Positions 1-10,429 of a DNA stretch of 64,000 nt are shown piece by piece. Location: the NCBI GenBank assembly GCA_963693315.1, contig OY856186.1:238889377-238953376 (forward strand), in the 5' to 3' direction. This DNA is from Diogma glabrata (taxonomy: Eukaryota > Arthropoda > Insecta > Diptera > Cylindrotomidae). The notes under the pieces were generated by a model, which worked only from the letters and a program-made list of their open reading frames with translations, searched no databases and was not told the DNA's origin. The stretch's first letter is position 1, and each line of letters opens with the position of its first letter. The position numbers were made by a program, and so were the translations under genes.

Positions 1-290
1 CATCTATTTTTTTAACTTTAATTGGGATTAAATTAAATCATAAAGTTGTGTATTGTAAAATTCTAAAAATTATAATTGATTGTCTTTTAATAAAGTACCG
101 TAAATTATTTCAATTTAATGTGAGCTATTTTGTAATGCTATTATAAAAACCTAATTGTCCATTATCATTTGTGAAGGATAGTTCGTGTAAAGTGTTAAGC
201 AATCGAATCCTTGAACTGTAATAATAATGTCAAACTGCGCTATATGTAATGAAAAATTTGATCGTTCTTTAAAAAATGATAAAATTCAGT

Positions 291-300
291 GTATCAAGTG
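291..300. repeat. Target-site duplication of LINE-B, left copy
   Basis: GTATCAAGTG here is repeated exactly at 4105-4114. Together the two copies bound LINE-B and show that the host sequence was an open reading frame. Confidence 0.9.
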
Positions 301-403
301 TTTTTTTTTTTTTTTTTTTTTTTATTAATTAGTTAGACATGTTTAGCACACTAAATATGAAATATTCATTATTTAGACTCTTTGAATATCCGAAGATACC
401 ATG

Positions 404-3400
404 TCAACTATAAAGGAATGGAAGGAATGGGGATATAGGGATAACTATACTAATTTTTTTTAAATGATAATGGACATTTTCTTTAAATGCCTGAGGAGAA
501 AATTCATCGGGAAATACAGAGGAGGGCAATGAGTTCCATAATTTGGCCACTCTATTGAAATAGTCGTTTTGGAAGGACACAGTTCTACAACGAGGTATTT
601 GTACAACAAATGGATGGGATAACTCGGCAGCTCTTGTTTGTCGATTATACTGCGCACACGATGGAAGAATATTTTGAATTTCCTTAGAGGAGAATTCGCT
701 AAAGTTATATTTATAGTATATTGACAATTCAGCCACATTTCTTCTGTGCTGGAGTGAATCAAGCTGGTCCGTTAGTTCGGTATTACCAATCAACCGTATT
801 GCTTTTCTCTGTACAGAGTCTAAACAATTTATTGTTGACTGACAAGCACCTCCCCAAACATGACAGCAGTACTCCATACATGGACGAATAAAGGACTTGA
901 AGATTAGCAAAATTTGCTCGGGATTGAAATACTTTTTACATCGACTCAAGAATCCTAATTTTTGCATTGCAGATTTAGCGAGGTTGAACACATGTTTATT
1001 CCATTTCAGGTTATTTTGAATATCCACTCCAAGAAGTCTAACTGATTCAACCTCACGCAATTCCTCTTGGTTTATTTTAATAGGAAAATTTTTATGTCGC
1101 TCCATTCGTGAAAGACGGCATAATTTGGTTTTGGTTGGATTAAATGAAACGAGATTACGATCACCCCATTCCATTATACGCTCCAGATCTTTGTTGATGG
1201 AATCAATTAGCAACTCTCTATCAGTGGTAACTGCAGTATGAGATCGAAATTTAGGAGATGCATGTGATGCATGTAATGTGCTGTCATCAGCAAAACTATG
1301 GATTGGGTGCACTGTGGAAATAAGTAAGTCATTAATGTATAGAAGAAACAAGGTTGGTGAGAGTGCCGAACCTTGGGGAACCCCAGCATTGGTTGTGAAA
1401 ATATTGGATGTGATACCATCTAAATTAACATGAAATTGGCGACCTGTAAGAAAACTATGAATCCATGAGACAGTAAGATGGTCTATGCCATAAGATTTTA
1501 ATTTAGCTATAAGATTTTTATGCCACACTTTATCAAATGCTTTAGAAATGTCAAGTGAAATACTGAATGTTTCACCGTGGTTTTCCAGCGATTTGTTCCA
1601 GATATGGGATACGTAGGCTAACAGATCACATGTTGCATGACTTCTACGAAAACCATACTGCTTATCATCAATAATTTGCGACATTTCCAAATAATCTATC
1701 AAATTGTAGTTAACATATTTTTCAAATATTTTAGCTAAAACCGACAGAATTGCAATTGGTCTATAATTGTTAGGGTCTATCTTACTGCCTTTCTTTGATA
1801 TGGGTTGAACGCTGGCCAGCTTCCAAGAATCGGGAAATATTCCGGTTTTATAAGATAAATAGAAAATTTTTGTTAAAATTGGAGCTAGTTGCCTAGCAAA
1901 GTTTTTAAGAATGAGGGGTGGAATACCGTCTGGGCCAGTAGATTTGTTGATATTGATAGAAAGAAGCATTTTCCGTACAATATTGCAACGAAAAATAATT
2001 GGTTTCATTTTCGTTACAACTGGGGGAATGAGTGTAGGAGAATGGGGGGGTTCAACTATGTTTGAGTTTTCTGCGAAAATACGACCCAATAGATCCGCTT
2101 TCTCTTTCGAGTCGCTCACGGGAATGTCATTCAGAACTAAGGTTGGAATAGAGGATCGAGTAAAATTGCTCTGGACTGATTTAACTGCCTGAAAGAAACT
2201 ACGTGAGCCAGATGGGTGCTCGGCGAATTTCTTTGCTTTCTTCTGGATAAACGCGTCTTTACTAATATTTCTGGCTTTCTTATAGGCGCTATGGGTTTCA
2301 GGTGTTTTATTAGCGTTATACGTCTTGAATGCTTTGCGTTTATTCCTCACTGCCTCATCAACATCCCGTGTGAACCAAGGCTCAGTTTTAGGAGTGATTA
2401 ATCGATTTGGAATAAACCGCCGCATTCCTTCTTTTATGATTTCAGAAATTCTTATTACCGATGTGCTAGGATCTTGATCAACACAACAAATAGTTTTCCA
2501 AGGTGTTTCGTCATAAAAGTTTCTCAGTCCCTCCCAGTCAGCGCGTTTATAGTTCCAAACCCGGCGAGGATTTGCTTTAATTTGTGTCGGTGATGTAAAT
2601 TGCACTATTGCTGATATTAGTAAATGGTCTGATGTTCCGAGGGGTTGTTCAACTTTTGTCTTCGTAGTATCTGGTTCGTTTGTCAAAAACAGATCCAGCA
2701 AATTATTGTTATGATGTGAATTGTCTGCGATTCTAGTGGGACACTCTATCATTTGCGTCAAACCGTGATAATCTGCGAGTATCAGTTCGGCTTGTCTTCC
2801 TACGTCGTCAGTGCGCGATGAATACTTAAGCCATTCTTTATTATGAATATTAAAGTCTCCAAGAATGGCCAGTCTTGCTTTGGGGTAGTCCGTGGTAATC
2901 TTGTCTAGATTAGCCGATATTTGATCGAAAAAGGGACATCCTGGGGGAGAATTTGGGGATCTATATAATCCTATTATAAACATAGTTTCATCAACACCTG
3001 AGATCTTCAGTGCTATAGAATTATGGTGCTTAGAGTTCAACTCGTAGGCCTTAATTCTCACACATGAAAGTGAATCTCGAACAAATATACAGACACCATG
3101 CTTGTTATAAAAGGAATGTTCCAATTCGTAACTAGGTATCCGGTATTTGTCGGGATCCAACTTCGATGCTTTGCCACTAACAATTGTTTCGGTAAGAAAC
3201 AATATGTCAGGTTTATTTTTTTCGATGTAGTGATGAACCTCGTTTAGATTCGAATTGAGACCTCTTATGTTGGTGAAGTCAATGCTAAGCTGTTGGTTCA
3301 CTCTGCGGCCATTTTGTTGAGACAAAGACTTACCCTTTGACATTGCAGGCATAGCTACTGAAATTCGGCCAGGCCTAAATTTCAACACTAAACAGTACAA

Positions 3401-3439
3401 AAGAAACTGGGTATCTCTGTCACAAAAACACGGTAGCAA
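404..3439 (-). CDS. LINE-B ORF2: endonuclease and reverse transcriptase
   Basis: A 1011-residue open frame. The N-terminal exonuclease-endonuclease-phosphatase domain (about residues 50-280) carries FLTET, LGDFNIHNKEW and TSDHL motifs and would nick the target DNA. The reverse transcriptase (about 460-770) has GPDGIPPLIL, NYRPIAILSVLAKIFEK, QYGFRRSHATCDLL, the catalytic Asp in SLDISKAFDKVWH, GVPQGSALSPTLFLLYINDLL, and FADD as the second catalytic box. A Cys-containing C-terminal region (MEYCCHVWGG) follows. A Met at residue 30 or 33 could be the true start, because the upstream residues do not look like endonuclease. There is no internal stop or frameshift, so this is the best candidate here for an active LINE protein. 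It acts in a ribonucleoprotein with the element RNA at chromosomal nick sites. Confidence 0.88.
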   Translation of the reverse strand: MLPCFCDRDTQFLLYCLVLKFRPGRISVAMPAMSKGKSLSQQNGRRVNQQLSIDFTNIRGLNSNLNEVHHYIEKNKPDILFLTETIVSGKASKLDPDKYRIPSYELEHSFYNKHGVCIFVRDSLSCVRIKAYELNSKHHNSIALKISGVDETMFIIGLYRSPNSPPGCPFFDQISANLDKITTDYPKARLAILGDFNIHNKEWLKYSSRTDDVGRQAELILADYHGLTQMIECPTRIADNSHHNNNLLDLFLTNEPDTTKTKVEQPLGTSDHLLISAIVQFTSPTQIKANPRRVWNYKRADWEGLRNFYDETPWKTICCVDQDPSTSVIRISEIIKEGMRRFIPNRLITPKTEPWFTRDVDEAVRNKRKAFKTYNANKTPETHSAYKKARNISKDAFIQKKAKKFAEHPSGSRSFFQAVKSVQSNFTRSSIPTLVLNDIPVSDSKEKADLLGRIFAENSNIVEPPHSPTLIPPVVTKMKPIIFRCNIVRKMLLSININKSTGPDGIPPLILKNFARQLAPILTKIFYLSYKTGIFPDSWKLASVQPISKKGSKIDPNNYRPIAILSVLAKIFEKYVNYNLIDYLEMSQIIDDKQYGFRRSHATCDLLAYVSHIWNKSLENHGETFSISLDISKAFDKVWHKNLIAKLKSYGIDHLTVSWIHSFLTGRQFHVNLDGITSNIFTTNAGVPQGSALSPTLFLLYINDLLISTVHPIHSFADDSTLHASHASPKFRSHTAVTTDRELLIDSINKDLERIMEWGDRNLVSFNPTKTKLCRLSRMERHKNFPIKINQEELREVESVRLLGVDIQNNLKWNKHVFNLAKSAMQKLGFLSRCKKYFNPEQILLIFKSFIRPCMEYCCHVWGGACQSTINCLDSVQRKAIRLIGNTELTDQLDSLQHRRNVAELSIYYKYNFSEFSSKEIQNILPSCAQYNRQTRAAELSHPFVVQIPRCRTVSFQNDYFNRVAKLWNSLPSSVFPDEFSPQAFKENVHYHLKKISIVIPISPFLPFLYS

Positions 3440-4104
3440 ATTTCATGCAACAGTAGCACGATAAGAGAAAAGCAAAAAAAAAAAATGGGGACACAAAATA
3501 CACTAACAAAATTGACGAGCACAAATAAAGGGTTAAATTCGAAATTCCTAACTTTTGTCAAAAAAAAACATTTCACTATCAACCAACTGACACTTTCCAA
3601 CTCCCAAAATAAATCCGAGGTGGGAGGAGCTAGATCATGTCACAAAACTTCAAATAAAAAAAAAACCCAGGCAATCCAAAAAAATCAATAACAACTAAAA
3701 CAAGATTTTTGGGTTTCTATTACCAAGACAAATGCTTTAAAATAATAAATAAATTTATTACATCAAAGCAATAAAAGGTAAAATTTTACCTGCCTACCTC
3801 TTGATAATAGTGAACACAAAATACCAAATAATTTTTTAATAAAGAACAATCTCACCAATTTTTAAATTACGCGTCCGTTCTTCAACACTTTTATTTTTCA
3901 TAAACATTAACACAAACACTATAACACTTATTTACTTATTAGCTACTACACTTACTAACACTTATTAACACTTATAACACTATTATTTATCTATTTTCGA
4001 TTATTATGTTTTTTGTTCTTTTTATTTTAAAATTTAGGAGACGTCGACTCGTCTGACTCCGAATGATGAATATGAATGAGTGTGAGTATGATGAATATGA
4101 GTGA
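3440..4104 (-). promoter_or_regulatory. LINE-B 5' region, non-coding
   Basis: Probable 5' untranslated region with internal promoter, read on the minus strand. It is A/T-rich, with short repeats of ACACTTATTA type near 3900-3980. At the extreme 5' end (4060-4104) there is a roughly 25-bp direct repeat built on ATGATGAATATGA. No ORF1 is visible. The promoter role is inferred from the general organisation of LINEs. Confidence 0.4.
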
Positions 4105-5140
4105 GTATCAAGTGTAAACTTATTTATCACGTAGCATGTGTAACAGTGAATTGTGAGTCAATAAATCAATGGATATGCCAAGGATGTATTTCTACCAAAG
4201 AGATTAAATCTGATAATGCATCAAAAGCTTCAAATCAAACAATTAACAACACTTTAATATCTGTAAAAAACGACATTGATACACTTAATTTACAGCATAA
4301 TGAACTTTTAAAATCATTTGATGCAATTAAACATCAACAAACTTTTTTTGGCGCTACCCTAAATACTATAACGACAAAATTTGATGACGTATTGAAACTT
4401 GAAGAAAGAATTACCTCAAATGAAAAAAAGATTTTAGAACTTGAAAAAGAAAATAAATACATCAAGCAATGTCTGGACACTTCTTCATTTCGCTGTGAAT
4501 TGTTAGAAAATCACTGTTACTCATCAAAACTACAGATCTATGGTGTCCCTCAAATAAACAATGAAAATTTAATGGAAGTACTCTTGAAAATTCTTGGATT
4601 TTACGAATACAAAATATCAATAGCTGAAATCCGATATATTTATAGGAATAAATCAAAATCTAAACTAAAACCCATAACGGTGGAATTTAATTCGAAGTAT
4701 ATAAAATAGCAGGTTTTACAAGCAGCGAGTTTGAAAAAGTCCTTCCTAAGTAACCTTATTGGCTTTGGTGACGTCACAAAAATATTTTTAACGGATTTTC
4801 TACCTCCTCATAAAAAAAGCTTATTACATAAAACGAAAACACTACTTCAACAGCAAGGCAACTCAGTTACATTCAAATACGTATGGGCTAATTATGGAAA
4901 TATATACTGCAAGAAGAGTGATAATGATGCTGTCATAAAAATTTCTTCATCATTTGATTTGGACAACTTATTATCAACTTAATTTACATTTTTATTCTAA
5001 CGTTATGCTGTTATTTAAATTGAACAGAACGGATATTAAGTATAGTATTTTTGTTATATATTTTTTTTCTATTAATTCAATAATTTAAATTCGTCATCAT
5101 ACTCATTTTTTTTTCGTTTTTTTGAAAATTATTTTTTAGA

Positions 5141-7991
5141 ATGACTTTCACTAATTTGTACTATCAAAACTCAAGAGGCTTAAAGACAAAATTAAAAAGT
5201 TTTAAATTGGCTGTGCAAGAAAACGATTTTGATTTGATATGTTTGACTGAAACATGGCTCAATGAATCAATTAACTCAAACGAAGTTATCGATGATAGAT
5301 ATGTGGTATTAAGGAAAGATAGATACCTGCAGTTGAGTAGCAAGGTGATGGTGGGGGAGCACTTATAGCTATAAATAAAAGAACTGAATTTATTGAATTA
5401 CCAGGCATGAATTCACTTGCCTTTAATGATGTGTGGGTTAAAATCAGTCTTTTAAATGGAAATTTTCTATATTTGTGTAATATTTATTTTAACTATGGTA
5501 CTCCTTTCAATGATTATAAACTATTTTTAGACCATTTATCAAATTTAATAGCCATGTCGAGCGATAATAATCAGTTTTTAATTATTGATGATTTCAATTT
5601 ATCTTGTATTGACTGGGTGACTGATGATCCTAAATCTATATATGCTAAACATTATGAGGGACGGGTGTCTGAATACTTAATCGAATCGATGGAATTATCA
5701 TTGCTATCTCAAATAAATCATGTAAGAAACTATCAACATAAAATGTTAGACTTAGTGTCTACCAATCTTCCAGTTATAAACTATGATGTTCATAGAAGTG
5801 TAGAAGTCTTATCTAAAATTGATCAATACCATCCTCCGTTGAATATTTGCTTGAACTCAATTAAATTGAAAACTCAATCTCACTTTATATTTCCTTCCAT
5901 CAATACTAGTAAGGTTGATTTTGACTTGGTTGCGTCTAAATTGAACTTAATCAATTGGAAATCTACGTCAACGAAGCAGTTTATTTGTTCTATGATAAGT
6001 TAACATCAATTCTGAAGCCAAACATTACAACCAAGTTGTCAGAAAATTTCCTATTTGGTATTCTAAATTTTTAATTTCTTTAATTAAGGAAAAGGTAAAA
6101 ATTAGATCAAGGTATAAAACATACAATAACCCTGGTGTCTCGAGCTTGTATTCCATACTGGGGTCTTAGATTAAAAAAGAGATCAAAAACTGTTTTGAGG
6201 CTTATAATCAATCAATAGAAAAATCTTTGTCTCAGAATCTTAAGAGTTTTTGGACGTATAATAAAGCTTTAAGGGCTAAATTGGACTATCCATCTGTAAT
6301 GTTTCTGGGAAATAGGCAATCTAACCAGCCAAAAGATATTTGTGAATTGTTTGCGGAGAATTTTAAATCAATTTTTACTGATGGTTTGGTCTCTTTAAAA
6401 AAGTCTGCATCCAACTTTCAAAGTGATATCGCTAGCATAATAACAGAAGATGAAGTAGTATTTATGATATCCAAACTTGAAAATGAAAAAGGACCTGGTC
6501 CAGACCTGATAACAAACTTATTTATTAAAAATCTCAAAAGCTCTTTAGCCACCCCGTTAACAATTCTATATAACTTATCTTTACAACAGTCTGTTTTCCC
6601 AAATAAGTGGAAAGAATCGTTCTTGAATCCAATTTGTAAATCTGGCGATCCAGCTGATGTAGCTAATTACAGACCAATCTGTATTATGAACGCATTTACG
6701 AAAATATTTGAAAAGCTTGTATATAACATAGTCTTTGTTCAAGTTAGCCAAAAAATCAGCTCCAATCAGCATGGTTTCTTTTCAAAACGGTCTACAATTT
6801 CTAATTTGCTTGAATTCTCTAATTATGTCTTTAACTCAGTTGATAAGAATGTTCAAGTTGATTGTATATACACGGACTTTTCTAAAGCTTTTGATAAAGT
6901 TAAACATCACATTCTAATATCAAAACTGAATCATTTTGGAATATCTCGCAATCTTATACAGTGGTTTACATCCTATTTATCAAGTCGTACGATATTTGTT
7001 AGGTTTAATGGAAATTTATCTAAAGGTTTTACTCCTACGTCTGGTGTACCTGAGGGCTCCATACTCGGTCCCTTATTATTCTTACTCTTTATAAATGACA
7101 TATCAGATGTTATTCAATGTTCCCATCTTTTATATGCCAACGACTAAAAAATATTCTTATCAATTAAAACTGTTCAAGATTGCATTAAACTACAATGTGA
7201 TTTAGATAGAATTCAAGAATGGTGTGAGGTCAACGACTTACAACTAAATATTAAAAAGTGTATGTCCTTATCTTTTCACGTAAGAGCCAAAATATTTTGT
7301 TTGATTATGAAATTAATAAAGTCAAGCTTGTTCGGGTGAGTACTATAAAAGATTTAGGTATCGTTTTCGACTCTAGATTAGGATTTAATGAGCACGTTAG
7401 TTATATTCATATAAAAGCAATAAAACTACTTGGTTTTATTTATAGAAGATGTAGAGAATTTCGTGATCCTAAAGTTCTTAAGGTACTTTTCAATAGCTTT
7501 ATACGTAGTATCCTGGAGTATGGTTGTCAAATCTGGCACCCTTACTATGATAATTACTGTAATCTAATTGAAGGAATACAAAGAAGATTTACTAAACTGG
7601 TCTGCTTTAACTGCATCCCATTCTCAAACAAACTATCATACGGCGTCAGACTTGATAAACTACAAATGATATCTCTAGAGTCTAAAAGATATCTTCTAGA
7701 TGAATCCTGTACAAAATTGTAAATTCTTTGATGGATACTGTAGCACTAGCTCACATTAACTTTTATGCTTCATTCTATAGAACTCGTTTAAATCAACTCT
7801 TCATGCCATCAGCATCTCGAACAAATATTGGAGTTTCTTCGCCAATTTCTAGACTTCAAATGTTTCACAACGAAATTTTTTCGTTAAACATTGATTTGTT
7901 TTCGCTTTCGTTAAATATTTTTAAGTCAAAATGTCACGTTATATTGAAGGATTATCAAAGTTTATATCCTGATAAGTTTTTGTACAGCTAA
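5141..7991 (+). pseudogene. LINE-A ORF2: decayed endonuclease and reverse transcriptase
   Basis: The endonuclease starts at 5141 (YYQNSRGLKTKL, LICLTETWL) and continues, after a one-base loss near 5346 in a G-rich run, to about 6000 (LIIDDFNLSCIDW). The reverse transcriptase lies in a shifted frame at 6227-7147 with NYRPICIMNAFTKIFEKL, DFSKAFDKVKH and GVPEGSILGPLLFLLFINDI. The catalytic YADD box reads YAND, followed at once by TAA. A thumb-like region follows in other frames (7258-7722 and 7728-7991). I count at least three frameshifts and two stops. A functional ancestor would have nicked DNA and copied the element RNA; this copy cannot. Confidence 0.85.
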
Positions 7992-8351
7992 TGTAATTGT
8001 TTCTAAATGTAATTTTGTTAATATAATTCTGGATATTTTTTCTGTTTTTAAGTCTCCTGAGGAAAGTCGATAAAAAATTATTTTTTTGTCGATAAAAAAT
8101 TATTTCTTTTTTATTTAATTTTATACTTTTAGATTTAATTAGCAATAAGTTAACACGTTTGGTTATTAATAATTGTCATACTATAGGAATTAGGCTAGGC
8201 ACTTTATTAATTTTAATTTAATAGTTAATATTATCTTGAATTACTATAATATGATACATATTTGGTGTAACTTGTACTATTCAAAAAATCAACATGTAAC
8301 TTTGTTTTGTAGTATTGAAGCAGCATATCATTGGGAAACTGTTTACTGCTC

Positions 8352-8384
8352 TTGTCAAATAAATAAATAAATAAATAAATAATA
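8352..8384 (+). repeat. TAAA-repeat tail of LINE-A
   Basis: About six AAAT/TAAA units form the 3' tail, typical of CR1-group and Jockey-group LINEs that end in short tandem repeats rather than a plain poly-A. Confidence 0.7.
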
Positions 8385-9299
8385 TAGCTGTAAAACGTTT
8401 TTCTCGTCAAATGGCTGTAAAGTTTAACTTTACTGCCGCTAGGGAGTAAGCAAAAGTCTTACTGTCTTACGTATAATCATTATTTTATTATTTTATATTT
8501 ATGGCGGCAGAAAACTTTGTTTTTGTTATTTGTTTGGTTTTTTTAACAAATTGTACAAATATGACAACAAAAATAACAAACAAACTGATTGGATTATGAA
8601 ATTTTGAATTATTGTATAACTAGACAACAAAAAATAACAAATAGTTTAATTGAATTATGAAATTTTGCATTGGAGCTTGCTTTAATAAAAAAATTTATTT
8701 ATACAAATCCAAATATTTTTAATTTTCGGACGTTAATATGACGGAAAGGATTAAATTAAATTTTAATTCAGATTTGTAAAAATTTTGAAGTATTAATTTC
8801 ATATATATATATAAAAAATTGCCGAAAAAAATGTATTTAGTTCAGAACTAAAGTGACTTTTTGTGTTTCGTCTATAATTGCCAAACTATAAACACAAAAA
8901 GTAGCACTTTAGCTCCTAATTAAATAATATGCTGTTTTCTGCTAGCAGGTATTTAAACACTTTTAAATAATACTTTATTACAGATTTTCTGTATGCCAAG
9001 CTTTACTTTCACTTATAAATAATCAATAATTTTTTAGCGCGCTTTTCTGAGAAAAAAAGGTAAATTATTACTTTCTTTTTTTTAAACAGCGACGGATTCG
9101 TAGTTTTTGGTGTCTTCAACCGTAAACAAACAGTTTTATAAAAAAAGACAAGTTACTGTAAAAACTGCTATTATATGAGATAACCAACCAATTTGAACAC
9201 ATTCGCTCCAAACGAATTTTCATCGTTCTACATACACAGAAGATTTTAAAACGACTTCAGTAAAATTTCTTTTCGACGAAACATGACATTTACCTGTAC
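8385..9299. other. AT-rich stretch, no gene seen
   Basis: No open frame or RNA gene that I can support. It contains a palindrome at 8840-8925, listed separately, and otherwise simple AT-rich sequence. Confidence 0.5.
8840..8925. repeat. Short palindromic repeat
   Basis: An inverted repeat in which AACTAAAGTGACTTTTTGTG pairs with its imperfect complement ending at about 8925, around a loop of about 20 bases. This looks like a MITE-type foldback. Confidence 0.55.
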
Positions 9300-9930
9300 G
9301 CCTATTCCGGCATTTCCCTGGGAATTGGGAATTGAGAAAAAAGTGCAATAAATGAAATAAAGATAGTAGATTCTTGTATGAGCTTAGAATAAAGGCAATT
9401 CTTCACGAGGATGAAGTTTCCCAAAACGAGCGTAGCGAGTGGAGGGAATCATCCGAGTGAAGAATTGCCTTTATCCTAAGCGAATACAAGATACTATTTT
9501 ATCCACGACTAAAACTATTTCAAATAATTTCATTCAAGTTTTCCTGTAAAAGTTCATATCGCCATATTGAAATAAATCGATGGAATATAAAACAAAACAA
9601 AACATGTTTGTTTATTTTATATGTATTGTTCTTGTTTTATCTGTTTATATAACTATACCAACAAATCCAGTTTTTAATTTGTTAGGGGAATTTTGAATAA
9701 ATAAAATGGAATGAAATAAATAAAAAAGAATTTGATATATAGAAAGGAATGAATACAATTACAATGAAAGATATACGCATGGAAAGTATATATTCTTTAG
9801 TAGTCGTGGATAAAATATTATCTAATACAAATTTGTTATTTCCCGCGGCACGGAATACTTTATGAAAAAATTGCTATAATTTATTTCTCAATTCCTATTT
9901 CACGATGTACCGAAATAGGGCTACTGGTAA
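9300..9930. mobile_element. Palindromic element split by a second palindromic repeat
   Basis: The left arm near 9300-9348 and right arm near 9878-9930 are inverted copies sharing CCTATTYCGG and GAATTGAGAAA, about 45 bp in total. A 453-bp repeat (9364-9816) lies between them and also occurs alone at 18471-18855. The outer palindrome was therefore probably the target of the inner one. No coding capacity. Confidence 0.55.
9364..9816 (+). repeat. GC-core palindromic repeat, copy 1
   Basis: It begins with a nested hairpin (9364-9497) whose outer arms are TTCTTGTATGAGCTTAG and its complement. The middle arms are AGGCAATTCTTCAC and GTGAAGAATTGCCT, and the centre is GAGCGTAGCGAG. About 290 bp of AT-rich sequence follow, and it closes with AGTCGTGGATAAAAT at 9802-9816, complementary to 9496-9510. 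Copy 2 at 18471-18855 has the same order of parts. A non-autonomous DNA transposon is the likeliest identity. Confidence 0.65.
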
Positions 9931-10429
9931 CATCATCACTGCTGGTAATTATTTATCATTTTATTCGAAATTTAAATCGTAACTATAAGATAATTTAAAA
10001 GATATTGTCCCAGTTCCAGCAGCTCGACACAATTAAAGCAACACTTTTAATTTAAGAAACTCGACCAATGTTTACACTTACTTTTACATCAATGTTTACG
10101 TTTACATTTGTATGTCGACCATATACATGTGGTTTCGATGTAAGTACATAGTTGAAAGTCATGAAAAATTTTCACACTCGAAATTAAGAATAGTCTAGTC
10201 AATATTTTCATAGATAGACTAAAATCTGTTTTCAAGCGTATGTTAGCTGTTTGATACATAGTTATTAGAAGATTAATATTTTTGAAGCAGAAATTTTACA
10301 AATTTTGAATATATTATCATTTTGATTTCTAAGTAATTAGCAAACCAGCTTGATCGTTTACAATATAATTAATTTACATCTAAATCTTTAACTATCATAT
10401 AAATTAAATTAAACATCCCACATTTCTAA
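9931..10429. other. AT-rich stretch, no gene seen
   Basis: No coding, RNA or repeat signal that I can support. Confidence 0.4.

Larger units (their letters stand above)
301..4104 (-). mobile_element. LINE-B, young Jockey/CR1-group LINE with intact ORF, inserted in LINE-A
   Basis: The element reads on the minus strand. Its poly-A tail shows as a run of about 22 T at 301-323, and its 5' end lies at about 4104. A perfect duplication GTATCAAGTG flanks it (291-300 and 4105-4114), the hallmark of target-primed reverse transcription. The long ORF is uninterrupted and the tail is clean, so the insertion is recent compared with its host LINE-A. About 665 bp lie upstream of the ORF start with no second ORF, so the copy either lacks ORF1 or is 5' truncated. 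The protein is related to that of LINE-C (10.4, 34.4 and 62.9 kb) but belongs to a distinct family. Confidence 0.88.
227..4982 (+). pseudogene. LINE-A ORF1: PHD finger, coiled coil and C-terminal domain, split by LINE-B
   Basis: The ATG is at 227. The first 24 codons plus two bases end at 300, and the third base of codon 25 is at 4115. Across the join the Cys/His spacing is Cx2C-x14-Cx2C-x4-Hx2C-x12-Cx2C, with a Trp two residues before the seventh metal ligand; this is a textbook C4HC3 PHD finger. A charged helical stretch with coiled-coil character follows at about 4250-4480. The C-terminal part (4490-4982) resembles the nucleic-acid-binding C-terminal half of LINE ORF1 proteins. One in-frame TAG at 4707-4709 separates the last 91 codons. 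ORF1 proteins coat the element RNA; PHD fingers are known in ORF1 of some CR1-group LINEs. It cannot be translated now because of the 3.8-kb insertion and the stop. Confidence 0.75.
1..8384 (+). mobile_element. LINE-A, old non-LTR retrotransposon with PHD-finger ORF1, interrupted by LINE-B
   Basis: A two-ORF LINE. ORF1 (227-300 continued at 4115-4982) begins with a PHD-type zinc finger. ORF2 (5141-7991) has an endonuclease followed by a reverse transcriptase, and the element ends in a TAAA-repeat tail at about 8358-8384. That architecture fits the Jockey/CR1 group of APE-type LINEs; this assignment is an inference from motifs. The 5' end was not found and may lie before base 1. The copy is old, with several frameshifts and stops, and was the target of LINE-B. 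Removing LINE-B with one copy of its target duplication restores the ORF1 reading frame. Confidence 0.8.

Noticed and set aside
1911..2401. Plus-strand open frames of 93 and 61 codons
   Set aside because: Antisense to the LINE-B reverse transcriptase and without protein motifs.
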